A stretch of 64,000 nt of DNA from an uncultured Dehalococcoidia bacterium (GTDB lineage Bacteria > Chloroflexota > Dehalococcoidia > Lucifugimonadales > UBA3495), in the NCBI GenBank assembly GCA_958296385.1, contig OY282494.1:1645537-1709536 (forward strand), in the 5' to 3' direction. This document shows, piece after piece, positions 35,831 through 44,284 of the stretch. Within the stretch, counting starts at the first letter, position 1; each line of letters begins with the position of its first letter. The notes beneath the pieces were generated by a model. It saw nothing but the letters and a program-made list of their open reading frames with translations. It searched no databases and was not told the DNA's origin. Position numbers and translations under genes: made by a program.

Positions 35831-36676
35831 TTGAAACGGCTGGCCCGCGATGTTCTGCCGGCGCCGGCCTTTGACGCCCTGCGCCGGGGGTTCAATGGCC
35901 GCCAGCTCAGCCGGGTGCCGGCAATGACGGTAGATGCGGCGGCGCTGCCTTGTGCGTCGGAGGTTTCGTTCCGGGAACTGCTGCGGAACTATGACGATGG
36001 CCCTGACGACGGCTGGGAACGGGCGCAGGCCGCCATCGGCGCCGTCCTGGGCGATGCCCCGCCGGAGCACGCCATCGCCGGGGAAAGCCGCCGGACGCTT
36101 TACAATCTGATTCGCCGCTGGCAGCCCGCCGCCGTCCTGGAAATCGGCACCAACCGCGGCATATCCACCCTGCACGCCGCGCTGGCGATGCAAGCCTACC
36201 GCAACGGCAGCGGCAACGGCGCCCGCCCGCCCCGTCTGGTCACACTGGACTTGTTCGACGTCAACAACCCGCCCCCGGCCGTTGCCAAACGCTACCACAT
36301 CGCCACGCCGCCCCGGGAATGGCTGGCCCGGCTGGACTGCGCCGACCTGGTAGAGTTCGCCGTCGCCCGCTCCACCGGCTACCTGCACGGCCGGCAAGCG
36401 CAGTTTGACTTCATATTAATGGACCACGCGCCCCCGGCCGACGTCGCCTATCAGGACATCGTGCTGGCCATCCGCGCGCTGCGTCCGGGCGGGCAGCTGC
36501 TGCTGAACAACTACTTCCCCAACGGCAAACCCCTGCGCCCCGGCCAGCGCGTCATCCCCGGCCCCTATCTCGCCATCCGCCGCCTGCAACGGGAGGGCGC
36601 CGGCATAACCGCCCTGCCATCCCCCGCCGCCGACGGTTCACGCCTTACCCGGCTGGCCCTGCTGGCCAGAGAATGA
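35831..36676 (+). CDS. Class I SAM-dependent methyltransferase
   Basis: The 281-residue protein carries motif I as VLEIGTNRGISTLHAALAM near residue 103, an acidic post-strand DLFDVNNPP, and a later FDFILMDHAP strand with HAPPADVAYQD. This is the pattern of class I (Rossmann) methyltransferases of the MTH/O-methyltransferase-like type. A RALRPGGQLLLNNYFP block matches motif VI. The only start in frame giving this length is TTG at 35831; a GGGAGG lies 24 nt upstream, too far to settle it, and ATG at residue 32 is an alternative. It opens the glycan locus, so the substrate may be a sugar or a glycan, but that is not visible in the sequence. Confidence 0.75.
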   Translation: MKRLARDVLPAPAFDALRRGFNGRQLSRVPAMTVDAAALPCASEVSFRELLRNYDDGPDDGWERAQAAIGAVLGDAPPEHAIAGESRRTLYNLIRRWQPAAVLEIGTNRGISTLHAALAMQAYRNGSGNGARPPRLVTLDLFDVNNPPPAVAKRYHIATPPREWLARLDCADLVEFAVARSTGYLHGRQAQFDFILMDHAPPADVAYQDIVLAIRALRPGGQLLLNNYFPNGKPLRPGQRVIPGPYLAIRRLQREGAGITALPSPAADGSRLTRLALLARE

Positions 36677-36770
36677 CGACGCCCCAATGCGGAATAAACG
36701 GTAAAGTGACCGCAGGGCAGCCGGGTTCGGCAATATGCTATCATTCGGTTTGTTGCCGGAGATTGTAACA

Positions 36771-38330
36771 ATGCCAGCCATCCCAAACTCACCCCCACGC
36801 GCCCGGCGGATTATGCTAATTGACCCGCCTTTCAAGCGTCTCTATCACGACAGCGCCTCGCTGGTAAAGTTCCCGCTGGCGTTGGGCTACCTTTCCGGCG
36901 CCGTGTTGCAGTGGACGGATTGGCAGGTGCAGGCTTACAACGCCGACTTTAATCCACGCCAGCGCCCCATCTCCCTGGACAACGTAACCCGCATCCGGCA
37001 GGGAATGGAGCGTTACCTGCGTACTCTGGCCGACCCCTCCGCGCCCATCTGGGACGAGATACGCGCCGCCATCGCGGAGTTTGCCCCCGACGTCGTTGGC
37101 ATCAGCTCCAAGACGCAGAACTTTCCCTCCGCAATGCGCGTCGCCCGCATCGCCAAAGCGCATAACCCCGACACGCTGGTCGTCCTCGGCGGCCCCCACG
37201 CTACCCTGTCCACGGCGTCGGCGTTAGAGGATTGCCCCGACATCGACGTTGCGGCCCGGGGCGAGGGCGAGCAAACGCTGGTCGATCTCCTCCAAGCCCA
37301 TCAAAACGGTACGCCGCTGGACGCCGTAGCGGGGCTAGCCTACCGTCGGGATGGCCGCATTATGTTCACGCCCCCCCGCGTCAATATGCCCAACCTGGAC
37401 GAATTGCCCTTTCCCGCCGCCGCCGCCCCGCAGGTTTTGCGCCACTACGAGAGCTACCCCGCCGAGGCTTTCGGCTACGTCTTTTCCGCCCGCGGCTGCC
37501 CCTACAGCTGCACTTTCTGCGAGTCCAAAGCCATCTGGACGCAAACCACCCGCTGGCGTTCGCCCGACAACGTGGTGCGGGAACTCAAGGCGCTAATGGC
37601 CCAAGGCGTCCGCTACGTCTATTTTGACGACGACACTTTCGGAATCCGGCAGGACTACATCAAGGAACTCTGCGGCCTGATTGAAACCGAGTGTCCCGGC
37701 CTCAAGTGGGGCTGCGAGATAACCGTCGGCGTGGTCAAAGAGCAGTCCATCGAATATATGCGCCGCGCCGGCTGCGTCCGCGTCAACATCGGCGTCGAAT
37801 CCGGCAACAACGATATACTCCGCAGCGTCAAGAAAGGCCATACCATCGAGAAAGCGTATCCCGCCGCTGACCTTTGCCGTCGCAAGGGCATCGAAGTCGG
37901 CACTTTCTTCATGGTCGGTTTCCCGGAGGAAACTGAGGAAACCCTGCGCGATACCATGGACGCCATGCAGCGCATCAACACCGATACCATCATGCTCAGC
38001 ATCTTTACGCCCTATCCCGGCTCCGAGCTGTTTGAGGTGTGCAAGGAGCTTGGCGTGGTGGACGACGACTTTGACATCACCCTGCACAACCACCAGAGCC
38101 CGGAGAACTGCTTTACCGCCTACATCCCGCCGGAGCGTTTCCGCGTGCTGGTGCGGGAGGCGGCGGCAATCGTGGGCCGCAAAAACAACCGCAGCCGCTG
38201 GCGTCGCATCGGCCTGATGCTGCGCCGGGGCGAGTTCCACCGCGCCCAATACACCATGTCCCAATTCCTCCGCGCCCGCCTGGCCTGGCGCGGCAGCCGC
38301 CGCATCCGCCGCCCGGCCAACAGCGTATGA
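36771..38330 (+). CDS. B12-binding domain radical SAM protein
   Basis: The 519-residue protein has an N-terminal cobalamin-binding-like region (RRIMLIDPPFKRLYHD ... PDVVGISSKTQNFPSAM ... VLGGPHATL) to about residue 180. A radical SAM core follows with the cluster motif RGCPYSCTFCESKAIW (C-x3-C-x2-C) near 245 and YFDDDTFGI, GVESGNNDIL and FFMVGFPEETEET segments. Such class B enzymes methylate unactivated carbon or phosphorus, or perform other radical chemistry. ATG 36771 was chosen because GGAG lies 9 nt before it; an earlier in-frame ATG at 36735 has no ribosome site. Its stop overlaps the next start (ATGA), so it is co-translated with a sulfotransferase. Confidence 0.88.
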   Translation: MPAIPNSPPRARRIMLIDPPFKRLYHDSASLVKFPLALGYLSGAVLQWTDWQVQAYNADFNPRQRPISLDNVTRIRQGMERYLRTLADPSAPIWDEIRAAIAEFAPDVVGISSKTQNFPSAMRVARIAKAHNPDTLVVLGGPHATLSTASALEDCPDIDVAARGEGEQTLVDLLQAHQNGTPLDAVAGLAYRRDGRIMFTPPRVNMPNLDELPFPAAAAPQVLRHYESYPAEAFGYVFSARGCPYSCTFCESKAIWTQTTRWRSPDNVVRELKALMAQGVRYVYFDDDTFGIRQDYIKELCGLIETECPGLKWGCEITVGVVKEQSIEYMRRAGCVRVNIGVESGNNDILRSVKKGHTIEKAYPAADLCRRKGIEVGTFFMVGFPEETEETLRDTMDAMQRINTDTIMLSIFTPYPGSELFEVCKELGVVDDDFDITLHNHQSPENCFTAYIPPERFRVLVREAAAIVGRKNNRSRWRRIGLMLRRGEFHRAQYTMSQFLRARLAWRGSRRIRRPANSV

Positions 38331-39211
38331 CGCTGCCCGGATTAAAGTTGATGCCCATGTCCAACTGGCGCTGGCGCCTGCGCCGGGCCTTACTCTACCC
38401 GGACGGCGTAGGCCAGCCGGCCCGCCGCAGTCTGCCCATGCGCGCCACCCTGCCCCTCTACAACCTGCTGTACGCCAGCCTCCCCCGGCGCCGCAGCCGC
38501 GCCGACTGCCGCACCGAAATCGCATTGATACCCCGCCGCAAGCTCCTCTACGTCGCCGTGCCCAAAGCCGCCAGCCGCTCCCTGCTCTACTACCTGTCCG
38601 CACCGCCGGGGCAAAACGCCGTCGGCCCCGCCGTCATCAAGCAGCAACCGCCCGCCGACCTGCTGCGCGCCCGCCCGGAACTGGCCGACTACTTCAAGTT
38701 CACGGTGGTTAGAAACCCCTGGAGCCGCGTGTTCTCCGCCTACCGCCAAAAGATACAAACCGACGACCCCCTCATCACCGCCCGCCTGCTCAAAGGGCGC
38801 CAGGGTCTGGCCCCCAATATGCCCTTTGCCGATTTCGTGGAGTGGCTCGGCTCGGAGGAGGGCGCTGACGCCAAAGCCGACAAGCACTGGCTCTCCCAAT
38901 ACCGGATTCTGGGACTGGCCGGCCCGGAGCCGGTGCGCTACGACTTTATCGGCAAGCTGGAACGGCTGCCCGACGACTTGGATACCCTGTCGGCCCGGCT
39001 GGGCGTATCGCTGGCCGGCGTCGGGCATCTGCTGTATTCCGGCGCGGCGGAAAGCTACCGGGCCGCCTACACCGACCGCACGGCGGAACTGGTAGCCCAA
39101 CGCTACGCGCAGGACATCGCCCGGTTCGGCTACCGCTTTGACGGCGACGAATCCGACGGCGACGAATCCGGCGCTACCAAAGACGGCGTATGTACAAAGC
39201 GGCCATCGTAG
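38327..39211 (+). CDS. Sulfotransferase family 2-like protein
   Basis: The 294-residue protein resembles carbohydrate sulfotransferases. The PAPS 5'-phosphosulfate loop is LLYVAVPKAASRSLLYYL near residue 85. The 3'-phosphate site is FKFTVVRNPWSRVFSAYRQK near 130, followed by the conserved RYDFIGKLERL strand. These three blocks in order are diagnostic of the Sulfotransfer_2 family. Start ATG 38327 overlaps the radical SAM stop by 4 bp and its own C-terminus overlaps the oxidoreductase start by 22 bp, so the three genes form a tight operon. The C-terminal ~15 residues contain a short DGDES duplication. The acceptor is probably a cell-surface glycan. Confidence 0.88.
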   Translation: MTLPGLKLMPMSNWRWRLRRALLYPDGVGQPARRSLPMRATLPLYNLLYASLPRRRSRADCRTEIALIPRRKLLYVAVPKAASRSLLYYLSAPPGQNAVGPAVIKQQPPADLLRARPELADYFKFTVVRNPWSRVFSAYRQKIQTDDPLITARLLKGRQGLAPNMPFADFVEWLGSEEGADAKADKHWLSQYRILGLAGPEPVRYDFIGKLERLPDDLDTLSARLGVSLAGVGHLLYSGAAESYRAAYTDRTAELVAQRYAQDIARFGYRFDGDESDGDESGATKDGVCTKRPS

Positions 39212-40266
39212 GCGCCGGGTTCATATCGTCCCGGCGGCATCTGCCGGCGTGGTCGCGGCTGCGCCACGACGTGAGCATCGCCGCCGTCTGCGACCTCAAC
39301 CGCCCCCAGGCCGAAACGGTGGCCCGCAAGTTCGGCGTCGCCGCAGCCTACGACGACGTTGCGCAGATGCTGGAGACGGAACGCCCCGATTTCGTCGACG
39401 TCTGCACGCCGCCCGGCTCCCACGCCGACATCGCCGTCGCCGCCCTCCAGGCCGGCGCCCACGTCCTCATCGAGAAACCCCTGGCGATGCAGGTTGACGA
39501 GTGCGAAAGGATTATCGCCGCCGAGCAGGAATCCAAAGGCCGGGTCACCGTAGCCCATACCGAGCTGTTCCATCAATCCGTCATCGCGGCCCGCCGCCGC
39601 ATCGCCCGCGGCGACATCGGCCAGCTTACCGGGATGCGCATTTTCTACTCCACCCCGGTTACGCTGTGGACCACCGCCCCCGGCCACTTCGCCAACCGGC
39701 TGCCCGGCGGCTCAATCGGCGAAACCGGCCCCCACGTGGTGTACCTCGCCGAATCATTCATCGGCCCCATCCGCGACGTGTGGGTGCGCGGCCAAAAGCA
39801 CCTGCCGCAATACCCCTGGTCGCCCTTTGAGGACTACCGGCTGGAGCTGATTGGCGAACCGGCGGCGTGCAGCGTAGCGCTAACCTACACCAGCAAACAC
39901 TCCGCCTTTCTGCTGGAACTGTGGGGCACCGACGGCATCATCAAGATTGATATGCAAAGCAAAATCCTCGTCAACTACAACAGGGCAAACCGGCACCCCT
40001 GGGGCATCGGCCTTTCCGCCGCCAGCGAAGCCGCCCAGATTGCCTCCGGCGCCGTCAGCAACGGCGTCGGCTACCTCACCGGCCGGTTCCGCAACATCCA
40101 CGACCGCCTCATCAGCGATTTCGTCAAACGCGCCGCCAACGGCCAACCCCCGTCCGTAACCACCAAAGACGGCCTGCAAACCGTGCGCATAATGAACGCC
40201 ATCAACCAACAACTACAACCCCCGACCGAACCGTCCGCCGCCGGCAAACCATTGCGTTTAGAATGA
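39190..40266 (+). CDS. Gfo/Idh/MocA family NAD(P)-dependent oxidoreductase
   Basis: The 358-residue protein begins MYKAAIVGAGFISSRRHLPA, a glycine-rich NAD(P)-binding strand-loop-helix. It continues with the family blocks VCDLNRPQAETVARKFGV, DFVDVCTPPGSHADIAVAAL and the substrate-side motif HVLIEKPLAM (EKP Lys). A GGSIGETGPHVVYL segment carries the catalytic His of the family's D-x3-H-like site. Members oxidise, epimerise or reduce sugars and sugar nucleotides. ATG 39190 lies inside the end of the sulfotransferase gene, indicating coupling. The role in glycan precursor synthesis is inferred from context. Confidence 0.92.
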   Translation: MYKAAIVGAGFISSRRHLPAWSRLRHDVSIAAVCDLNRPQAETVARKFGVAAAYDDVAQMLETERPDFVDVCTPPGSHADIAVAALQAGAHVLIEKPLAMQVDECERIIAAEQESKGRVTVAHTELFHQSVIAARRRIARGDIGQLTGMRIFYSTPVTLWTTAPGHFANRLPGGSIGETGPHVVYLAESFIGPIRDVWVRGQKHLPQYPWSPFEDYRLELIGEPAACSVALTYTSKHSAFLLELWGTDGIIKIDMQSKILVNYNRANRHPWGIGLSAASEAAQIASGAVSNGVGYLTGRFRNIHDRLISDFVKRAANGQPPSVTTKDGLQTVRIMNAINQQLQPPTEPSAAGKPLRLE

Positions 40267-40373
40267 CAGCGGGTATGATTGGATATTAGGGGAATGGTGC
40301 CGCAATGACCGGTGCCGGCAGTAATCCGAGTATTGATGCAGTTCAAAGCCAAAATGACGATGGAGATGACCGT

Positions 40374-40490
40374 ATGACTATAAGGAACAACGCCACACGG
40401 CATAGATTTTACACCCTTCTTTGCGGGGGGGGGGGGGGGGGGCGATTAGCGCCTCTTTATGGACGGCGGCAAGTCGTGGTGTTTAAATGA
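40374..40490 (+). CDS. Possible 38-residue leader peptide spanning a G tract
   Basis: ATG 40374 has GGAG 9 nt upstream and opens a 38-codon frame that reads through the G tract as consecutive glycines. It ends with a TGA overlapping the ATG of the next gene (ATGA at 40487). In this frame, translation would be coupled to the glycosyltransferase. With one G fewer the frame would run on past the glycosyltransferase start. There is no homology to support a real protein, so this is a weak call. Confidence 0.3.
   Translation: MTIRNNATRHRFYTLLCGGGGGGRLAPLYGRRQVVVFK
40425..40442. repeat. Homopolymer of 18 G upstream of the glycosyltransferase gene
   Basis: The tract ends 44 bp before the ATG at 40487, in the 220-bp gap between the oxidoreductase and glycosyltransferase genes. 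It is the second of three long G/C tracts in the window. No further gene is seen in 40267-40373. Confidence 0.9.
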
Positions 40491-41551
40491 CCAGGGTGCT
40501 TGCCATCGGCCCGCTGCCTACGCCCGGCCACGCCATCGGCGGCTCGCGCACGCTGTTTGCGGAGACGGTGCGGCAGCTGGAGTTGCGCGGGTTCGAGCTG
40601 GACGTGCTCAACACCTCCCGCCCCCGCGCCGGCCTGGCCCGCTGGCGGATGCACTGCGCCGGCCTCGCCGTGCTGCTGCGCGTGCTGTGGTGCGCGCTGC
40701 TGCGGGCCCCCCGCGCCCAGCTGGTGTTCCTCAATATGTCATCCGCCGCCGCATTGGGCGTGGCAACGGCAATCTGGCTCATCTGCAAGGTGGCCCGCCG
40801 ACCTCTGGCCCTGCGGTTCTTTGGCGGCACCCTGCCCGAACTCTATCAGGGCTACGCCCGCCCCGCCCGCTGGCTGGCCGACCGCACCTTTCTGCGCTGC
40901 CCGCTGGTCTATATGGAAACCCACTATCTGTTGCAAGCCTTCGGCAATCCGCCCAACTTCCGCTGGCTGCCCAACACGCGCGATATTCCGCCGCCATCAG
41001 CATCATGCCGGCATCGCAAATCGGTGCGCCGGCTGGTGTTCGCCTCCCAGCTCTGGATGGACAAGGGCTTAGCCGAGGCCCTGGAGGCTTGCCGCACCCT
41101 GCCCGCCGACTGCCATCTCAAAGTCTATGGCCCCGTAATGCGCGATACCGACCTGTCCCTCTTTGACGGCCACCCCCGCGCGACTTACGGCGGCGCGCTG
41201 GAACCGGATGCTATGATACACACGTTGTCCGAACACGACCTGCTGCTGTTCCCCAGCTACCGCCTGCACGAAACCTACGTCGGCGTCATCGTAGAGGCGT
41301 TCCAGTGCGGCATCCCGGTAATCGCCACCCGCTGGGGCGATATTCCCGAACTGGTGCATAATGAAGTGAACGGCCTGCTGATCGAACCCCGCTCGGCGTC
41401 CGACCTGCGCGCCGCAATCAACCGCCTGCTGGACGACCCCGACTTGTACCAACGCCTCTGCCAGGGCGCACAAGCGCAAGGCGAGGTGTACCGCAGCGGC
41501 CCGTGGTACGACCAGATAGCCCAAGACCTGAGCGCCCTCTGCCGACGGTAA
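40487..41551 (+). CDS. GT4-type glycosyltransferase
   Basis: The 354-residue protein starts MTRVLAIGPLPTPGHAIGGS, the N-terminal loop of GT-B retaining glycosyltransferases. The C-terminal half has SEHDLLLFPSYRLHETYVGV then VEAFQCGIPVIATRWGDIPE and a VHNEVNGLLIEPRSASDL block. This is the E-x7-E donor-binding region of glycosyltransferase group 1 (GT4). A hydrophobic stretch in the first 110 residues could touch the membrane. The start overlaps the stop of the small leader frame and lies just after the G tract. Donor and acceptor sugars cannot be told from sequence. Confidence 0.9.
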   Translation: MTRVLAIGPLPTPGHAIGGSRTLFAETVRQLELRGFELDVLNTSRPRAGLARWRMHCAGLAVLLRVLWCALLRAPRAQLVFLNMSSAAALGVATAIWLICKVARRPLALRFFGGTLPELYQGYARPARWLADRTFLRCPLVYMETHYLLQAFGNPPNFRWLPNTRDIPPPSASCRHRKSVRRLVFASQLWMDKGLAEALEACRTLPADCHLKVYGPVMRDTDLSLFDGHPRATYGGALEPDAMIHTLSEHDLLLFPSYRLHETYVGVIVEAFQCGIPVIATRWGDIPELVHNEVNGLLIEPRSASDLRAAINRLLDDPDLYQRLCQGAQAQGEVYRSGPWYDQIAQDLSALCRR

Positions 41552-41558
41552 TCCGAAT

Positions 41559-42485
41559 ATGAACTGGCAACGTTTTCTAATCCGCAATTCACCCCGGTTG
41601 GCCCGCAGAGCGTACCGGCGCATTTTTGGCGATGAGCAGTGGTTCCTGATTGTGAACAGCGGCCGCCCGCTGGCCGACTCCGATTCCGATTCCGCTACGA
41701 ACGGACAAGCGCCGGCGCCGCATCTGAAAGTGCATCACGCCCCGCCGGGCCGGTTCTGGGCCGACCCCTTTCCCATAGTCGTTGACGGCCGGGTTTGGGT
41801 GTTCTTTGAGGATTACTCTTTCGCGTCAAGGCAAGCTCTAATCTCGTGCGCCCCGGTGTCGGCCGATGGCGAACTGGGCGCTGTCGTTACCGCGCTGGAA
41901 TGTCCGTATCATCTGTCGTATCCCTTTGTCTTTGAGCATCGGGGCCAGCTTTATCTGATTCCGGAGAGTCGGGACGAGGAGCGGGTTGACTTGTGGCGCT
42001 GCCGCCGCTTTCCCGACGACTGGACGCAGGAAGCGACGCTGCTGGACGGGATACACATGAGCGACCCGACGCTCCATCAGCAGGACGGCAAGCTGTGGCT
42101 GTTCGGCACGGTAAGCGAGGCGCGGGAGCGGGCCAACGACGAGTTGCACATCTACGTCGCCGCTACCCCGGAGGGGCCCTGGCGCCCCCATCCGGCCAAT
42201 CCGGTAATATCCGACCGCCGGCGGGCCCGCCCGGCCGGCCGCCTGTTCGTCCGGGATGGCCAGCTGCTGCGCCCGGCGCAGGATTGCAGCGGCGGCTACG
42301 GGCGGGCGGTAGTAATCAACCGGGTGGACGAACTGAACGAACATACCTACGCCGAAACCCCCATCGGCCGCATTGACGGCTCCCAGCCCCCCGGCAACCG
42401 GGGCACCCACACCGTCAACTACGCCGCCGGTTTGGAGTTTCTGGACGGGCGGGTACTGAACCGACGCACCAAGAGGCTCATCTAA
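41559..42485 (+). CDS. Beta-propeller protein resembling GH43/GINT1 N-terminal domain
   Basis: The 308-residue protein repeats short beta blocks: GRFWADPFPIVVDGRVWVFF, LSYPFVFEHRGQLYLIPES, MSDPTLHQQDGKLWLFGTV and RPAGRLFVRDGQLLRPAQD. The ADP, SYP and SDP motifs at blade starts are those of five-bladed propellers of the GH43/GH32-like type. They are also found in the N-terminal domain of glucosamine inositolphosphorylceramide transferases and in bacterial glycan loci. Whether it hydrolyses, transfers or only binds sugar is unknown. It starts 7 bp after the glycosyltransferase and its TAA overlaps the next ATG (TAATG). A ~50-bp tail of this gene recurs in each downstream duplication. Confidence 0.7.
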   Translation: MNWQRFLIRNSPRLARRAYRRIFGDEQWFLIVNSGRPLADSDSDSATNGQAPAPHLKVHHAPPGRFWADPFPIVVDGRVWVFFEDYSFASRQALISCAPVSADGELGAVVTALECPYHLSYPFVFEHRGQLYLIPESRDEERVDLWRCRRFPDDWTQEATLLDGIHMSDPTLHQQDGKLWLFGTVSEARERANDELHIYVAATPEGPWRPHPANPVISDRRRARPAGRLFVRDGQLLRPAQDCSGGYGRAVVINRVDELNEHTYAETPIGRIDGSQPPGNRGTHTVNYAAGLEFLDGRVLNRRTKRLI

Positions 42486-43171
42486 TGGATACCAGATACT
42501 TCCAGATTGGCTTTGACCGCTGCGGAACAACCTCCATCGCGCGATTTTTCCAACGCAACGGCATACCCGCCATCCATCAGGACGCCGGGGAATTGGCCCA
42601 GCGGATTGACGCCAATTTGCAGGCCGGCCGTTTCATCCTGTCCGGCTACGAACAATACCGGGTTTTCACCGATATGCATTACCTGCGCCCCCACGTCCAC
42701 ATCGAAGCGTATAAATACTACCGGCAAATTATGGAGCAAGTCCCCAATTCCAAATTCATTCTCAATACCCGGGACCGGGAACGCTGGGTGGCCAGCCGGA
42801 TTCGATACTACGGCAATAAACGCGTTTGGATCGAAATGTACCGGACGTTCTACGGGCTGAATGACCTGGCCGAAGTGGTCAGCCATTGGCAAAGCGACTG
42901 GGACTGCCATCACGCCGCCGTACAACAGGCCATACCCGCTGATCGCTTGCTGGTTTTCGACATTGAAACGGATTCTCCCCTCCTCTTGTGCCAGTTTGCC
43001 GGACTGAATGACGCGGCGGCCCGCCATTACAAACGCGAAAACAGCTCCCTGAACAAACCCGGCCGATTCATCAACTCGCTGCTCCCTCTATCCCTGAAGC
43101 GCCGGATTCCCCGTACCGTCAAAAGGAACGTGCGCCGCCTCTTTTGGGTGCGCGGCTCAAAACTCGACTGA
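42485..43171 (+). CDS. Sulfotransferase-like protein, tandem copy 1
   Basis: The 228-residue protein starts MDTRYFQIGFDRCGTTSIAR, a P-loop-like PAPS 5'-phosphosulfate site (RCGTTS). KFILNTRDRERWVASRI near residue 95 fits the 3'-phosphate binding motif (R-x4-W-x2-S). It resembles the sulfotransferase family also annotated as sulfotransferase domain proteins of marine bacteria. The segment RYYGNKRVWIEMYRTFYGL differs from copies 2 and 3 exactly in its middle. This is the original copy of three, directly coupled to the propeller gene. Probable role: sulfation of the surface glycan made by this locus. Confidence 0.85.
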   Translation: MDTRYFQIGFDRCGTTSIARFFQRNGIPAIHQDAGELAQRIDANLQAGRFILSGYEQYRVFTDMHYLRPHVHIEAYKYYRQIMEQVPNSKFILNTRDRERWVASRIRYYGNKRVWIEMYRTFYGLNDLAEVVSHWQSDWDCHHAAVQQAIPADRLLVFDIETDSPLLLCQFAGLNDAAARHYKRENSSLNKPGRFINSLLPLSLKRRIPRTVKRNVRRLFWVRGSKLD

Positions 43172-43291
43172 ACGCCCCCAATCCACCCCAGCGCTGACCG
43201 GGGTAAAACTTCACATTGGACTAACGTCGGCCCGGCCCGTGGCCGCCGTTAGATATTAGTAAAAGCAGAATTACCGCGCGGGAGGGAGTAA

Positions 43292-44164
43292 GTGTTCGGC
43301 AAGACTATTGACTACCGGCTGCTGCGGCTGTTCGCCCACGACGGCCACCCCGAAGCGGAGGAGCAGCGGCAGATTGAGCGCGACATCGGCGTAGCATCCG
43401 CGCAGTCCCGCTTTGATAACCGGCTTGGAGTTTCGGGACGGGCGGGTACTGCGCCGGCCCACCGGGGAGGCCATCTAATGGGTACCAGATACTTCCAGAT
43501 TGGCTTTGGCCGCTGCGGAACAACCGCCATCGCGCGATTTTTCCAACGCAACGGCATACCCGCCATCCATAATGACGCTGGGGAATTGGCCCAGCGGATT
43601 GACGCCAATTTGCAGGCCGGCCGTTTCATCCTGTCCGGCTACGAACAATACCGGGTTTTCACCGATATGCATTACCTGCGCCCCCACGTCCACATCGAAG
43701 CGTATAAATACTACCGGCAAATTATGGAGCAAGTCCCCGATTCCAAATTCATTCTCAATACCCGGGACCGGGAACGCTGGGTGGCCAGCCGGATTCGATT
43801 CTTCGGCGGCGAATTTGACTGGATAGAAACGTACCGGACGTTCTACGGGCTGAATGACCTGGCCGAAATGGTCAACCATTGGCGAAGCAACTGGGACTGC
43901 CATCACGCCGCCGTACAACAGGCCATACCCCCGGAGCGCCTGCTGGTTTTCAATATTGAAACGGATTCTCCCCTCCTCTTGTGCCGATTTGCCGGACTGA
44001 ATGACGCGGCGGCCCGCCATTACAAACGCGAAAACGGCTCCCTGAACAAACCCGGCCGATTCATCACCTCGCTGTTCCCTCTATCCCTGAAGCGCCGGAT
44101 TCCCCGTACCGTCAAAGAGCCTGTGCGCCGCCTCTTTTGGGTGCGCGGCTCAAAACTCGACTGA
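43292..44164 (+). CDS. Sulfotransferase-like protein, tandem copy 2, with chimeric leader
   Basis: The open frame of 290 codons is a chimera made by tandem duplication. Codons 1-43 copy the start of the methyltransferase at 45278 (MFGKTIDYRLLRLFAHDGHP ...). About 19 codons come from the tail of the propeller gene. From ATG 43478 a 228-residue sulfotransferase follows with RCGTTA and NTRDRERWVASR intact. GTG 43292 has a strong GGAGG site; the inner ATG also has GGGGAGG. Either start or both may be used. The variable segment here reads RFFGGEFDWIETYRTFYGL. Apart from that patch it is nearly identical to copy 1. Confidence 0.8.
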   Translation: MFGKTIDYRLLRLFAHDGHPEAEEQRQIERDIGVASAQSRFDNRLGVSGRAGTAPAHRGGHLMGTRYFQIGFGRCGTTAIARFFQRNGIPAIHNDAGELAQRIDANLQAGRFILSGYEQYRVFTDMHYLRPHVHIEAYKYYRQIMEQVPDSKFILNTRDRERWVASRIRFFGGEFDWIETYRTFYGLNDLAEMVNHWRSNWDCHHAAVQQAIPPERLLVFNIETDSPLLLCRFAGLNDAAARHYKRENGSLNKPGRFITSLFPLSLKRRIPRTVKEPVRRLFWVRGSKLD

Positions 44165-44284
44165 ACGCCCCCAAGCCACCCCAGCGCTGACCGGGGTCAA
44201 ACCTCACATTGGACTAACGCCGGCCCGGCCCGTGGCCGCCGTTAGCTATTAGTAAAAGCAGAATTACCGCGCGGGAGGGAGTAA

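Noticed and set aside
40459..41166. Plus-strand open frame overlapping the glycosyltransferase
   Set aside because: Pro/Arg/Ala-rich out-of-frame shadow of a clear GT4 gene.
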